A stretch of 64,000 bases of DNA from Pseudomonas sp. Irchel 3E20 (lineage in GTDB: Bacteria > Pseudomonadota > Gammaproteobacteria > Pseudomonadales > Pseudomonadaceae), in assembly GCF_900187645.1 (NCBI RefSeq), contig NZ_FYEE01000009.1:1-64000 (forward strand), written 5' to 3'. Below the pieces are notes generated by a model. The model did no database searches. It was given only the letters and a program-made list of their open reading frames with translations, and had not been told where the DNA came from. Positions 55,667 through 64,000 of the stretch are shown here, one piece after another (the first letter of the stretch is position 1; each line of letters opens with the position of its first letter). A program made the position numbers and the translations under genes.

Positions 55667-57312
55667 GGCGCCCCCGGCGCCCATTGCACGTAGCACACCG
55701 CCACGGGCATGGCGTGTTCTTCGCAGAACGCCAGCCAGCGCAGCTGGTTGTCTTGCAGGCGATCGCCGGGGCCTTTGACTTCGATCATGCGATAGGTTTT
55801 TTGCGCGGGGAAAAACTGGATCAGGTCCGGCATACCGGCGCGGTTGGCGCGGATATCCAGCAGCAGGCGATTGAACCACAGCTTCAGGTGCTCAGCCGGC
55901 AGGCACGCCAAGGCCTGCTCCAGCAGCGCTTCGCTGAGCGCGCCCCAGAACACGAACGGCGACTGGATGCCGAATTTCTGCCGGTAGCGTTCACCGATAG
56001 TGGCCAGGTAGCGGCCATCGTCCAGCTCCGCCAGGCAGGCGCGCAGCAACTCACTGCGCCGCTCATGGAAGTCTTCGCTGAGCAGGTCTGCCGGGCCGCG
56101 CTGGAACGGGTGGAAGAACGCCCCCGGCACCGGGGCGAAAATCGCCGGCCAGCACAGCAGGCCGAACAGCGAGTTGATAAGGCTGTTTTCCACGTAATGC
56201 ACGGGTGCGGCGGCAGCGTCCAGGTGAGCCTGCACGCAGAACTCCACCGCCAGCCCCGCTTCGCTCCTGGGCAGGCACAGGTCCAGGCGTTCGGCCGCCT
56301 GGGTTTTGCGCCGCGGCTGGGGCGGGCCGCCCAGTTTGCGCCGCAGGCGCGGCAAGGTGCGCAGCAATTGCTGCTGTTCGGCGCCGCTGTGGGGTTGGGC
56401 GGCGATGGCTTCGGCCAGGGCCAACGCGGCGCCTGGTTCGCCACCGCGCTCTAGCACGCGGATCAAGCGCAGCCGCGCCCCAGGGTAACTGCTGGCGCGG
56501 TACAGCGCCTCGGCGGCGGGCCAGTCGGCCAGGCGCTCGCAGTGCTGGCCGACCTGGAACAGCAACTTGGCCTGGCGCCGTTGCAGCCAGGGGTTGGCGG
56601 TGTGCAAGCGGTTGATCCCTTCGATCACTTCCGCCAGGCAGGCGCCCTCTTCAAAGCGGCGCTGGTGCTCGTACAGGTGCAGGTAGCCGTCAACGTCTTC
56701 ACGGCAGCGCAAACCCCGGGATTCGCTGCAAAATTCGACCTTTTCGTAGACAAACACCCCAAGGTCGGCCAACACGAACTCGGACCAGTCCTGGTGCAGG
56801 TTGCCGAAGAACATCAGCCGCAGGCGATCGCACAGCGCCATGATGGTCAGGCCAAACAACCGGTCCTGCACCTGCGGGGCCCATTGGCCGAAGGTTTGTG
56901 CGGTGTGGAAGCTAGCTTCCAGGTCTGCCAGCCATTGGCTTTTTTTGCCCTTGGGCCGGGGGATGGCCTCCTTGAAGCACTGGAGGATCTCGGGTTTGAG
57001 CAATACCTCGAACAGCTCGGCCAGGCTCAGCGGCACCTGTTCATCGACCCAACCCAGGGCCAGCAAGGGCGCCACGGCTGTGGCGGTGTCGCCGATTTCG
57101 CTGTAGCTGAGCTTGCTGGCACGAAAGTGCACGCCCTTGCGCATCACCATGCGCACCAGCAACCCCTGGGCCGGTTGAGGCAATTGCTGGAAGTCGGCGA
57201 TGAATTGCCGCTCGGCTTCGCTGAGCACGTCGCCATAGCGCTGCTCCAGCCAGGCCAGCACTTGCAGGAAGTTGTGCAGGTAATAGAACGGATGGTCGAG
57301 AGGGTTGGACAT
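55663..57312 (-). CDS. FAN1-like structure-specific nuclease (VRR-NUC domain)
   Basis: 549 aa from the ATG at 57312 (GTG one codon earlier also in frame). A SAP-like/helical DNA-binding N-terminus, a TPR-like middle (WPAAEALYRASSYPGARLRLIRVL) and a C-terminal VRR-NUC nuclease (GMPDLIQFF..YRMIEVKGPGDRLQDNQ) carry the PD..EVK catalytic residues. P. aeruginosa FAN1 has the same layout and cleaves 5'-flaps and crosslink structures. First gene of a two-gene repair operon. Confidence 0.9.
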   Translation of the reverse strand: MSNPLDHPFYYLHNFLQVLAWLEQRYGDVLSEAERQFIADFQQLPQPAQGLLVRMVMRKGVHFRASKLSYSEIGDTATAVAPLLALGWVDEQVPLSLAELFEVLLKPEILQCFKEAIPRPKGKKSQWLADLEASFHTAQTFGQWAPQVQDRLFGLTIMALCDRLRLMFFGNLHQDWSEFVLADLGVFVYEKVEFCSESRGLRCREDVDGYLHLYEHQRRFEEGACLAEVIEGINRLHTANPWLQRRQAKLLFQVGQHCERLADWPAAEALYRASSYPGARLRLIRVLERGGEPGAALALAEAIAAQPHSGAEQQQLLRTLPRLRRKLGGPPQPRRKTQAAERLDLCLPRSEAGLAVEFCVQAHLDAAAAPVHYVENSLINSLFGLLCWPAIFAPVPGAFFHPFQRGPADLLSEDFHERRSELLRACLAELDDGRYLATIGERYRQKFGIQSPFVFWGALSEALLEQALACLPAEHLKLWFNRLLLDIRANRAGMPDLIQFFPAQKTYRMIEVKGPGDRLQDNQLRWLAFCEEHAMPVAVCYVQWAPGAP

Positions 57313-57500
57313 CACGGATCGAAAGCGCCACGGGTCGAATACTGGTTATACATACAGATAGCAGTTTGTCGCCGTACCTGGCAAACCCAAATGGATGGAC
57401 GGCTTCACAGTTTTCCCTCGCCGCCGCGAACTTTCTGACACTTTTCAGGACAAAGTGCCATCAATGCTCAATGGTTTTTCCACATGCACGAGGCATATCC

Positions 57501-57719
57501 ATGAAGATCAAGACCCTGGCCCTGGCTGTTCTCGCCACGGCGGCGCTGGCCGGTTGTGCGTCGCCGACGGTGGTCACCCTGCAGAACGGCACCCAGTACC
57601 TGACCCGGGATGTACCGGACACCAAGACCGCCGACGGTTTCTATGAGTTCGAGGATATTTCCGGGCGCAAAGTGCGGGTCAAGGCCGACGAAGTGGCCAC
57701 CGTGCGCAAGGCTGATTGA
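57501..57719 (+). CDS. YgdI/YgdR-family small lipoprotein
   Basis: 72 aa from the ATG at 57501 (GAGG upstream). Lipobox ALAGC with Cys19. The mature part (VTLQNGTQYLTRDVPDTK..FYEFEDISGRKVRVKADEV) is the DUF903 SH3-like fold. Outer-membrane or periplasmic; function unknown. Monocistronic by position. Confidence 0.88.
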   Translation: MKIKTLALAVLATAALAGCASPTVVTLQNGTQYLTRDVPDTKTADGFYEFEDISGRKVRVKADEVATVRKAD

Positions 57720-57740
57720 CAGCACCCACGGGGTGCTCCA
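57720..57740 (+). terminator. Hairpin after the YgdI/YgdR gene
   Basis: AGCACCC-ACG-GGGTGCT stem-loop starting directly after the stop codon, followed by CCATTTG. The T-run is weak. Confidence 0.6.
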
Positions 57741-57954
57741 TTTGAACGGTCGAACGTGACATTCCCAAGGCTGGAAACCTTATTCCAGCCACCTGCCTGA
57801 CAAATACATGACACGCGTCATACTTTTGCCAGGCAATTGCTAAAGGGTTTAAAAAAACCGATTAAATAGCGGCAATCTGATGCTAGGGTTAGCACTCAAC
57901 GGGCACGGCCAAGCAGGCCCTGTCGTTCCTACCGCGAGCTAAAGGAAGCGCTCA

Positions 57955-57978
57955 ATGACACAGGTGGGCACCCCATGA
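57955..57978 (+). CDS. Seven-codon upstream ORF coupled to the DUF1652 gene
   Basis: ATG ACA CAG GTG GGC ACC CCA TGA encodes MTQVGTP. A strong AAAGGAAG site lies 6 bases upstream, while the DUF1652 gene itself has no comparable site. The uORF stop overlaps the DUF1652 ATG as ATGA. Translation of the downstream gene should depend on it. Expression is not shown. Confidence 0.5.
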   Translation: MTQVGTP

Positions 57979-58250
57979 ACAAGACGTTTTCCAACAAGGT
58001 GACCTTTCCCAACGCTTGCCAGCTGATGCGATGGCATTTTCACCCCGTGGGTTTCGAAGCCAGCATGGACGCACCCGGCAGCCTGATTGCGCGGTTGTTC
58101 GACCGCCAGAGCGGCGAAACCATGATCGCCATTGCCGGCATCCCCTGCGCGACGGTGATGAACGCCACCGATGTGGAACGGATCATCGAAGCCATCGAGG
58201 CTGAGCTTGAGTGCTTTGTACCTCCATCGAGCCTTAAGAGTTTTGGCTAA
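57975..58250 (+). CDS. DUF1652 family protein
   Basis: 91 aa, a Pseudomonas-typical small protein with FPNACQLMRWHFHPVGFEAS and GETMIAIAGIPCATVMNATDVERIIEAIEAEL. Cytosolic, no signal or spans. Function unknown. Its start overlaps the seven-codon upstream ORF. Followed by a REPIN. Confidence 0.82.
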   Translation: MNKTFSNKVTFPNACQLMRWHFHPVGFEASMDAPGSLIARLFDRQSGETMIAIAGIPCATVMNATDVERIIEAIEAELECFVPPSSLKSFG

Positions 58251-58296
58251 GCCACTGATTTAAAACAATACTTATCACATTGCAGGACGGCGTCGT

Positions 58297-58386
58297 TGTG
58301 GGGGCGGGCTCGCCCGCGATGGGCTTTCCGGTCGATAGGTATGTCGAATCAGACATCGCCATCGCGGGCAAGCCCGCTCCCACAGG
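58297..58386. repeat. REPIN between DUF1652 and helicase genes
   Basis: TGTGGGGGCGGGCTCGCCCG and the inverse CATCGCGGGCAAGCCCGCTC around a spacer. Lies between two convergent genes. Confidence 0.85.
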
Positions 58387-58407
58387 GTGAGCTATCAGCC
58401 TGCCCCA

Positions 58408-60870
58408 TCAGCCCTTTGCACCCCGCAGGTCATTGAAGAACGGCTTATCCCCCGCCACCCGGTCCGAGGCCTTGGGCTGGTGAGCAGCTCGCCCGTCAGG
58501 CCCATCGACATACCAGTAGCAGTGCTTCACCGCCCGGGTAATGCCCACGTAGGCCAGGCGCAGGGTTTCGTCCTGCTGGGCGCTGTCATAGGGCTCGGCG
58601 TCGCCGTCACGGCCCAGGCCGGCCAAGGGGTACACCTGGTTCTTGTAGGGCGAACGGGTCAAGTGCTGGCAATCGCCCAGCAGAAAAACCGCATCCGCCT
58701 GTAGGCCCTTGGCGCTGTGATAGGTCAGCTGTTTAAGGCGGCGCTGCTCGGGAGGCAAGCTAGAATCCACATTAACTACAGACTGAATATGCTCTTCAAT
58801 CAATAGCTTATCGCTCACTCCTCGATACAACATCAAGATCGAATCGCCTTGGCGATAATGCTCGATCAAACGCTGGGCCAGGGCCGGGCCATCGCGCTCC
58901 AGCACGGTGACCGGCACCAAGGCCTTGGGTTCGCCGCAAGCCTTGGCCTTTTTCCCAGGGATGGTCGCAGCCGCTCGTACGATGTGCTCTGCCGCATCGA
59001 TGATGTGCTGGTGGCTGCGGTAGTTGTCGCTGAGCATCACCCGGGTGGTAGCAGGCGACGGGAACTCTTTGTTGAACGCCATGAAGTACTGGGGCGAACT
59101 GCCGCGCCAACCATAGATCGACTGCCAGTCGTCCCCCACGCACAGCAGCGACGAACGTTGTGCGCCGCGCCCCACGTGCATGGCCGGGCCGCGGCTGCGG
59201 ATTTCCCGCAGGCTGGCCCGCAGCCACGAGACGATCTGCGGCGAGACGTCCTGGAATTCGTCGATCATCAGGTGCGACAACGGCCGCAGGGTGGCGTCGC
59301 CGAGCAGTTTGAAGTTCTGCGGCGAATGTTCGCTAAACAGCGCGAACATGCGGTTATAGGACATGATCGGCGGCGACTGGTCGAGTAAGTGGTCTTCCAG
59401 GGCCCGCCAGTACAGGCTCAGGGCCTCGAAGAAGAAACGGTCCGGGTCGTCCTGGGCGAAGCGCATGCGGCCCACGGCCATGGGCACGTCCAGCCCCAGG
59501 TTTTCGATAAAACTGGCGGCGGCTACGAAGCAGTCGAGCAAAGGCGCGGAACTGAGCTCACCCTTGACCTTGTAGTCGAAACCCGGCCCGGCGCTGGCAT
59601 CACCGCCCAGGGTGGCTAAGACACGTTTTCCTGATTGGTAGTTATCCAACCAAATCAAAGGTTTATCGCAGAAAGCTTGAAACAGGGTGCGTTTAACCGC
59701 CCACTCCGCGCGCACCGACAGACGGGCGCCGGGGCGCGTCAGTTGGGCGCTTTCCCCCGGATCGAAGCCGAGCATCACCCAGGCCTCCAACTCGCGGCAG
59801 TAGCCGTGGCAATGAAAAGTAGCGCCGTTGATCTGGAAGGTTTGGCGCTTGGCTTCGATGCCCTTGATCGGCCAGGCCTTGGCCTGGCGCCAGAGGTTTT
59901 CCACGCTGTCACACAGCTCCACATCGCGCTGGGCCGCCAGTTCGGTCACCGCCACGCGTTTTTGCACGTCCGGGTGGTCACGCTCCAGTTCCTTGAGCTG
60001 CAAGGCGTGGCGCGACAGCGGCTTGATGAGGTCGCGAAAACGCGCCTCGCTCTGGAACAGGCGATGGTAGGCGCCATTGAGGTACTGGCGCTGGGTGTCG
60101 TTGAGGCGCAGGTCGAACGGGTTGCTGTCGGCCTCCTCCTCGCCGCCGCGGGCGTTGAGGTTCTCGAACGCCTGCAAGCGCTCGAACCCCGGCAGGCTGC
60201 GCACCATGGGCAGGATGCGCGAGTGAAAGGTGCGCACCAGGTCGCGCCCCTGGGCCGGGCTCAGGGCCAGGCCCCAGAGGGCGAAGGTGGCCATCAGTTT
60301 GCGAATGAAGTCCTTGCGCGACTCACGGGTGAAGGTCACCACGGTCAGAGAATCGAGCTCGAAACCCAGGTAGTGGTGCAGCACCAGCACCCGCAGCACC
60401 AGAGACGTTGATTTGCCCGCCCCCGCGCCGGCCACTACCGAGGTGGACGGCGTGTCGCTGAAGATCATTTTCCACTGCGCGGCGCTGGGCTGGCTGTGCT
60501 CGGGCAACCGCCGCGCCACATCGGCCTTGATGCGTTTTTTCAGCTCCGCCCCCAGGGGCAGGCGCCAGTCGTCGAACAGGTGATCGTCCACGCCAGGAGC
60601 CGGGTGCTCTGTGCAGCGCGAATCGCGGATCAACAACACCTGGCGCCCCGCTTCCAGCCCTTCCTGGTGCCCCTCGCGGTAACCGTATTCCACGCCTGCG
60701 CTGTGGCCGCTGCGAAAGCCGTCCGCCTGGCCGTGCAGCCACGAAGCGCGGTGCTGGGCGTGCAAGCGGCTCAGGCCATGGCCAAAAAACCGCGCCATCA
60801 GGCGTTTGAACAGGGGCATTTGCGCCAGGGGCACGAGTTCGGGAGGAAGTTGGGGGTTGTGCTGCGACAC
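58408..60870 (-). CDS. UvrD/Rep-family superfamily-1 DNA helicase (helicase IV-like)
   Basis: 820 aa. The N-terminal ~130 residues are family-specific (GYREGHQEGLEAGRQ). Motif I is VVAGAGAGKST, motif II LMIDEFQDVSP, motif III VGDDWQSIYGWRGS, motif IV LSDNYRSHQHI, motif V TYHSAKGLQADAVFLLG and motif VI LRLAYVGITRAV. A large insert (about 260-450) sits between motifs Ia and II. It is a 3'-5' DNA unwinding enzyme in repair or recombination. Downstream side has a REPIN; upstream is the pirin gene, divergent. Confidence 0.9.
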   Translation of the reverse strand: MSQHNPQLPPELVPLAQMPLFKRLMARFFGHGLSRLHAQHRASWLHGQADGFRSGHSAGVEYGYREGHQEGLEAGRQVLLIRDSRCTEHPAPGVDDHLFDDWRLPLGAELKKRIKADVARRLPEHSQPSAAQWKMIFSDTPSTSVVAGAGAGKSTSLVLRVLVLHHYLGFELDSLTVVTFTRESRKDFIRKLMATFALWGLALSPAQGRDLVRTFHSRILPMVRSLPGFERLQAFENLNARGGEEEADSNPFDLRLNDTQRQYLNGAYHRLFQSEARFRDLIKPLSRHALQLKELERDHPDVQKRVAVTELAAQRDVELCDSVENLWRQAKAWPIKGIEAKRQTFQINGATFHCHGYCRELEAWVMLGFDPGESAQLTRPGARLSVRAEWAVKRTLFQAFCDKPLIWLDNYQSGKRVLATLGGDASAGPGFDYKVKGELSSAPLLDCFVAAASFIENLGLDVPMAVGRMRFAQDDPDRFFFEALSLYWRALEDHLLDQSPPIMSYNRMFALFSEHSPQNFKLLGDATLRPLSHLMIDEFQDVSPQIVSWLRASLREIRSRGPAMHVGRGAQRSSLLCVGDDWQSIYGWRGSSPQYFMAFNKEFPSPATTRVMLSDNYRSHQHIIDAAEHIVRAAATIPGKKAKACGEPKALVPVTVLERDGPALAQRLIEHYRQGDSILMLYRGVSDKLLIEEHIQSVVNVDSSLPPEQRRLKQLTYHSAKGLQADAVFLLGDCQHLTRSPYKNQVYPLAGLGRDGDAEPYDSAQQDETLRLAYVGITRAVKHCYWYVDGPDGRAAHQPKASDRVAGDKPFFNDLRGAKG

Positions 60871-61121
60871 GCTGACTCCTGGGTGTGAGGCGGTGGGGCG
60901 CTATGGTCGCGCCATTCGCTGGTGAGTTCTAGTCAAATGCTTGTGGTTCATTGGCTTAGGCGATTCATTGAAGGTGGCGACTGAGTGTTTGGCCAAAAAA
61001 AACATCGACAAACCAGATTGATTCAGCGGATTTTTTGCGCTTTTTATCGATGCTTGGCTGATGGAAGATGCCTCCCATCAACCGCGGACAGCCCTTTGGC
61101 ACGCCGCTACAGGAGACGCTC

Positions 61122-61817
61122 ATGCTGCAACTTCGACCCTTCACTTCCCTGGGCGGCGCCCACCACGGCTGGTTGGATGCCCATCATCACTTTTCGTTCG
61201 CCGAGTACTACGACCCCCAACGCATGAACTGGGGCAACCTGCGGGTGTGGAACGACGACGTGATCGCCCCTGGTAGCGGCTTCCCGACCCACCCCCACCG
61301 GGACATGGAAATCATCACCTATGTGCGTGAAGGCGCCATCAGCCACGCCGACAACCTGGGTAACAAGGGCCGCACCGAGGCTGGTGATGTGCAGGTGATG
61401 AGCGCCGGCACTGGCATCGCCCACAGCGAATACAACCTGGAAACCACGCCCACGCGGATTTTCCAGATCTGGATTGTGCCCAGCGAAGCCGGCTCGCCGC
61501 CGTCGTGGGGCGCCAAGCCTTTCCCCAAAGGCTTGCGCGAAGGGTTTGTGACCCTGGCCAGCGGCAAGGACGGCGATGACCAGAGCCTGCGCATCCGTGC
61601 CGACGCACGGCTGGTGGCCGCCAACCTCAAGGCCGGGGAAAGCGCCGAGTACAGCCTCGACGCCGGGCGCCGGGCGTACCTGGTGCCCGCCACCGGGGTA
61701 ATCGAGGTCAATGGGTTACGGGCTCAAGCCCGGGATGGGGTGGCGATCGAAGACGAGCGGGTGTTGCGCGTCACCGCGCTGCAAGACAGCGAGGTCGTAC
61801 TGGTCGACCTCGCCTAG
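61122..61817 (+). CDS. Pirin family protein (bicupin)
   Basis: 231 aa from the ATG at 61122 (AGGAGAC upstream). N-terminal cupin metal motif FPTHPHRDMEIITYVREGAISHADN, with GTGIAHSEYN later; the glutamate and three histidines are intact. The C-terminal cupin is degenerate. YhaK/YhhW class; some act as quercetinase-like enzymes or redox sensors. Stands alone after a ~250-base AT-rich upstream region. Confidence 0.9.
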   Translation: MLQLRPFTSLGGAHHGWLDAHHHFSFAEYYDPQRMNWGNLRVWNDDVIAPGSGFPTHPHRDMEIITYVREGAISHADNLGNKGRTEAGDVQVMSAGTGIAHSEYNLETTPTRIFQIWIVPSEAGSPPSWGAKPFPKGLREGFVTLASGKDGDDQSLRIRADARLVAANLKAGESAEYSLDAGRRAYLVPATGVIEVNGLRAQARDGVAIEDERVLRVTALQDSEVVLVDLA

Positions 61818-61828
61818 CCACCGTTGTT

Positions 61829-61880
61829 GTAGCAAGCGGGCTTGCCCGCGCGGGGGCGCAAAGCGCCCCTCGCGTGTAGC
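61829..61880. repeat. REP element and GC-rich hairpin between pirin and pgm
   Basis: TGTAGCAAGCGGGCTTGCCC, then GGGGGCGC-AAA-GCGCCCCT. The same REP class as 18803. It lies between two convergent genes and may end both transcripts. Confidence 0.65.
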
Positions 61881-61942
61881 ACCTGGCCGGTTTTTTACGG
61901 CCGCTGTGCGCCCGAGCGCAAGCATGCAGAGGTGCCCTGCCC

Positions 61943-63586
61943 CTACGCGCTGATCGCGCCATCGACCAGGGCCTGGGCTTCTTGCACCAGTTGCTGGAGG
62001 TGGGCGTCGCCGAGGAAGCTTTCGGCGTAGATCTTGTAGATGTCTTCGGTGCCCGAGGGGCGTGCGGCAAACCAGCCGTTTTCGGTCATCACCTTCAAAC
62101 CGCCAATGGCCTGATCGTTGCCCGGGGCGTGGCTGAGGATGCTTTGAATCGGCTCCCCCGCCAGTTCGGTGGACGTGACCTGCTGCGGCGACAGCTTGCC
62201 CAGCAGGGCTTTTTGCTGCGGGTTGGCCTTGGCATCGACGCGCACGGCGAAGGGCTCGCCCAACTCGTCGGTGAGGGCGCGGTAGGCCTGGCTCGGGTCG
62301 CGGCCGGTGCGGGCGGTCATTTCGGCGGCCAACAGGGCCGGGATCAAGCCATCCTTGTCGGTGCTCCAGACCCCGCCATCACGGCGCAGGAACGAGGCGC
62401 CGGCGCTTTCTTCGCCGCCAAAGCCCAGGGAGCCGTCGAACAGGCCTTCGGCAAACCACTTGAACCCCACCGGCACTTCGTAGAGGCGACGCCCCAGGCG
62501 CCGAGCCACGCGGTCGATCAAGCCGCTGCTGACCACGGTCTTGCCCACGGCCGCATCGGCGCGCCAATGCGGGCGGTTCTGGAACAGGTAGTCGATGGAC
62601 ACCGCCAGGTAGTTATTGGGGGCCAAGAGGCCACCACTGGGAGTGACGATGCCGTGGCGGTCGTGGTCCGGGTCACAGGCGAACGCCACGTCGTAGCGGT
62701 CCTTGAGGCCGATCAGGCCCTGCATGGCATGGCTGGAGGACGGGTCCATGCGGATCTGCCCGTCCCAGTCCACGCACATGAAGCGGAACGTCGGGTCGAC
62801 GCTGGTGTTGACCACGTCCAGGTCCAGGCGATAGTGCTCGGCAATCGCCGACCAGTAGCGCACCCCGGCGCCGCCCAGCGGATCGACGCCCAGACGCAGG
62901 CCGGCGTTGCGGATGGCCTCCAGGTCGATGACGTTGGCCAGGTCTGCCACGTAGGTGTTGAGGTAGTCGTGGCGGTGCGTGGTGTCGGCCTTGAGGGCCT
63001 GGGCGTAGCTGATGCGCTTGACCCCGGCCAGCCGCGCGGCCAGCAGTTCGTTGGCCTTGGCCTCGATCCACTTGGTGATATGGGTGTCGGCCGGGCCGCC
63101 GTTGGTGGGGTTGTACTTGTAGCCACCGCTCTGCGGCGGGTTGTGGGACGGCGTGATGACGATGCCATCGGCCAGGCCCGAGACGCGGCCACGGTTGTAG
63201 CACAGGATGGCGTGGGAGACGGCCGGTGTGGGCGTGTACTCGTCGCCCTCGGCGATCATCACCGTGACGCCGTTGGCAGCGAACACTTCCAGGGCACTGG
63301 TGCCGGCCGGCGTGGACAAGGCGTGGGTGTCGATGCCGACGAACAGCGGCCCGTCGATGCCTTGGGCCTGGCGGTACAGGCAGATCGCCTGGCTGATGGC
63401 CAGCACATGCCATTCGTTGAAGCTCAGTTCAAAGGAGGTGCCGCGATGGCCGGAGGTGCCAAAGGCCACGCGTTGGGTTGGCACACTGGCATCCGGTTGG
63501 CCGGTGTAATAAGCCGTCACCAGTCGCGGGATATCGACCAACAAATGTGCTGGTGCCGGTTTGCCCGCCAAAGGACTGACTGTCAT
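61943..63586 (-). CDS. pgm: Phosphoglucomutase (alpha-D-glucose phosphate-specific)
   Basis: 547 aa from the ATG at 63586 (CGAGGT upstream). Phosphoserine loop [11 protein letters not shown], metal loop DPDHDRHG, substrate loop [11 protein letters not shown]-terminal phosphate loop [12 protein letters not shown]. Interconverts glucose-1-phosphate and glucose-6-phosphate for glycogen, trehalose and cell-surface sugar synthesis. Length and motifs fit the single-domain-order E. coli Pgm type rather than AlgC. Confidence 0.94.
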   Translation of the reverse strand: MTVSPLAGKPAPAHLLVDIPRLVTAYYTGQPDASVPTQRVAFGTSGHRGTSFELSFNEWHVLAISQAICLYRQAQGIDGPLFVGIDTHALSTPAGTSALEVFAANGVTVMIAEGDEYTPTPAVSHAILCYNRGRVSGLADGIVITPSHNPPQSGGYKYNPTNGGPADTHITKWIEAKANELLAARLAGVKRISYAQALKADTTHRHDYLNTYVADLANVIDLEAIRNAGLRLGVDPLGGAGVRYWSAIAEHYRLDLDVVNTSVDPTFRFMCVDWDGQIRMDPSSSHAMQGLIGLKDRYDVAFACDPDHDRHGIVTPSGGLLAPNNYLAVSIDYLFQNRPHWRADAAVGKTVVSSGLIDRVARRLGRRLYEVPVGFKWFAEGLFDGSLGFGGEESAGASFLRRDGGVWSTDKDGLIPALLAAEMTARTGRDPSQAYRALTDELGEPFAVRVDAKANPQQKALLGKLSPQQVTSTELAGEPIQSILSHAPGNDQAIGGLKVMTENGWFAARPSGTEDIYKIYAESFLGDAHLQQLVQEAQALVDGAISA

Positions 63587-63703
63587 GCAAAACCTCGGGA
63601 AAAGGAGAGATCGGGGGAAAGTCGTGCAGTTTACTGGCACTTTGACCACCCGGCGACCGTATCTATCCCCTGCCCTGCAAGTTGTTTTGCCGCACCCGGC
63701 GGT

Positions 63704-64000
63704 TCAGTCCAGCCATTCCAGGCGCAGGGCGTCGGCCAGGCTGCCCAACGCCGCTTCCAAGTTGTGGGGGCCGCTGTAGGTGTGGCTCAGGCGCAAGCTC
63801 TGGGTGTGGAAACCGCAGATGCTGAACAACTCCCCCGGCGCCACGACAATGCGCTGTTTGAGGAGGCGCTGGAACACCCGGCGCACGTCCACCGGGCGCA
63901 CCGAGCGCACCCACAGCGTGGCGCCACCGGCCGGCAGCGACCATTGCAGCGAATCGGCGAAGCGCTCTTGCAGCAGTTGCACCATTTGCTGCATACGTTC
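63704..64000 (-). CDS. MocR/PdxR-type GntR regulator, C-terminal aminotransferase-like part (cut by window end)
   Basis: The frame is open to the last base, so only the C-terminal ~99 residues are present. PAGGATLWVRSVRPVDVRRVF, IVVAPGELFSI and SLRLSHTYSGPHNLEAALGSL are typical of the small domain of fold-type I aminotransferases fused to GntR DNA-binding domains. A free aminotransferase is possible; the N-terminus is outside the window. Confidence 0.7.
   Translation of the reverse strand, partial: ERMQQMVQLLQERFADSLQWSLPAGGATLWVRSVRPVDVRRVFQRLLKQRIVVAPGELFSICGFHTQSLRLSHTYSGPHNLEAALGSLADALRLEWLD

Overview
The window looks like a chromosomal segment from a fluorescent-group Pseudomonas. It is GC-rich with strong third-position G/C bias. 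Its intergenic spaces carry many REP/REPIN palindromes built around a GTGGGAGCGGGCTTGCCCGC-type core. Several gene sets are typical of that genus: an Hxc-like type II secretion locus, a D-lysine catabolic block resembling P. putida dpkA-amaD, an FAN1/helicase pair and a pqi operon. I saw no rRNA, tRNA, CRISPR array, prophage or transposase.

Left part (1-27.5 kb): surface and secretion. The window opens inside a repetitive Ig-like adhesin (+). It converges on a giant two-partner-secretion exoprotein (-, about 4,228 aa). Behind the exoprotein are two nearly identical, tandemly duplicated DING/PstS-like phosphate-binding proteins. They are followed by a minus-strand type II secretion operon, transcribed gspG-K-L-M-D-E-F, with gspI divergent. 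This order matches my memory of the P. aeruginosa hxc-lap-pdtA region, where the secretion system exports phosphate-scavenging proteins. Here gspC, gspH and gspJ are absent and no TpsB transporter is visible.

Middle part (27.8-46.4 kb): metabolism and transport. A D-lysine module consists of dpkA (-) divergent from an RpiR regulator, a polar amino acid ABC transporter and an AmaD-like FAD dehydrogenase. Next is an L-2-hydroxyglutarate oxidase gene with an MHS-family transporter and a GntR/FCD regulator; a shared TTGTC-R-GAC motif precedes both lhgO and the regulator. After these come AraC/3-hydroxyacyl-CoA dehydrogenase/TetR, a DUF4174 protein, a LysR/acetylornithine-aminotransferase-like pair, a PaaI-type thioesterase, another LysR and an MFS exporter.

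Right part (46.4-64 kb): a pqiA-pqiA-pqiB-pqiC lipid-transport operon with pqiA split in two; a compact two-gene cassette of a caspase-like protease and a ComEC-type metallo-beta-lactamase-fold protein, which is the best candidate for an uncharacterised conflict or signalling system; a nuclease-helicase fusion coupled to FAN1; a small YgdI/YgdR lipoprotein; a DUF1652 protein behind a tiny overlapping upstream ORF; a UvrD-family helicase; pirin; phosphoglucomutase; and the C-terminal end of a MocR-type regulator cut by the window edge.
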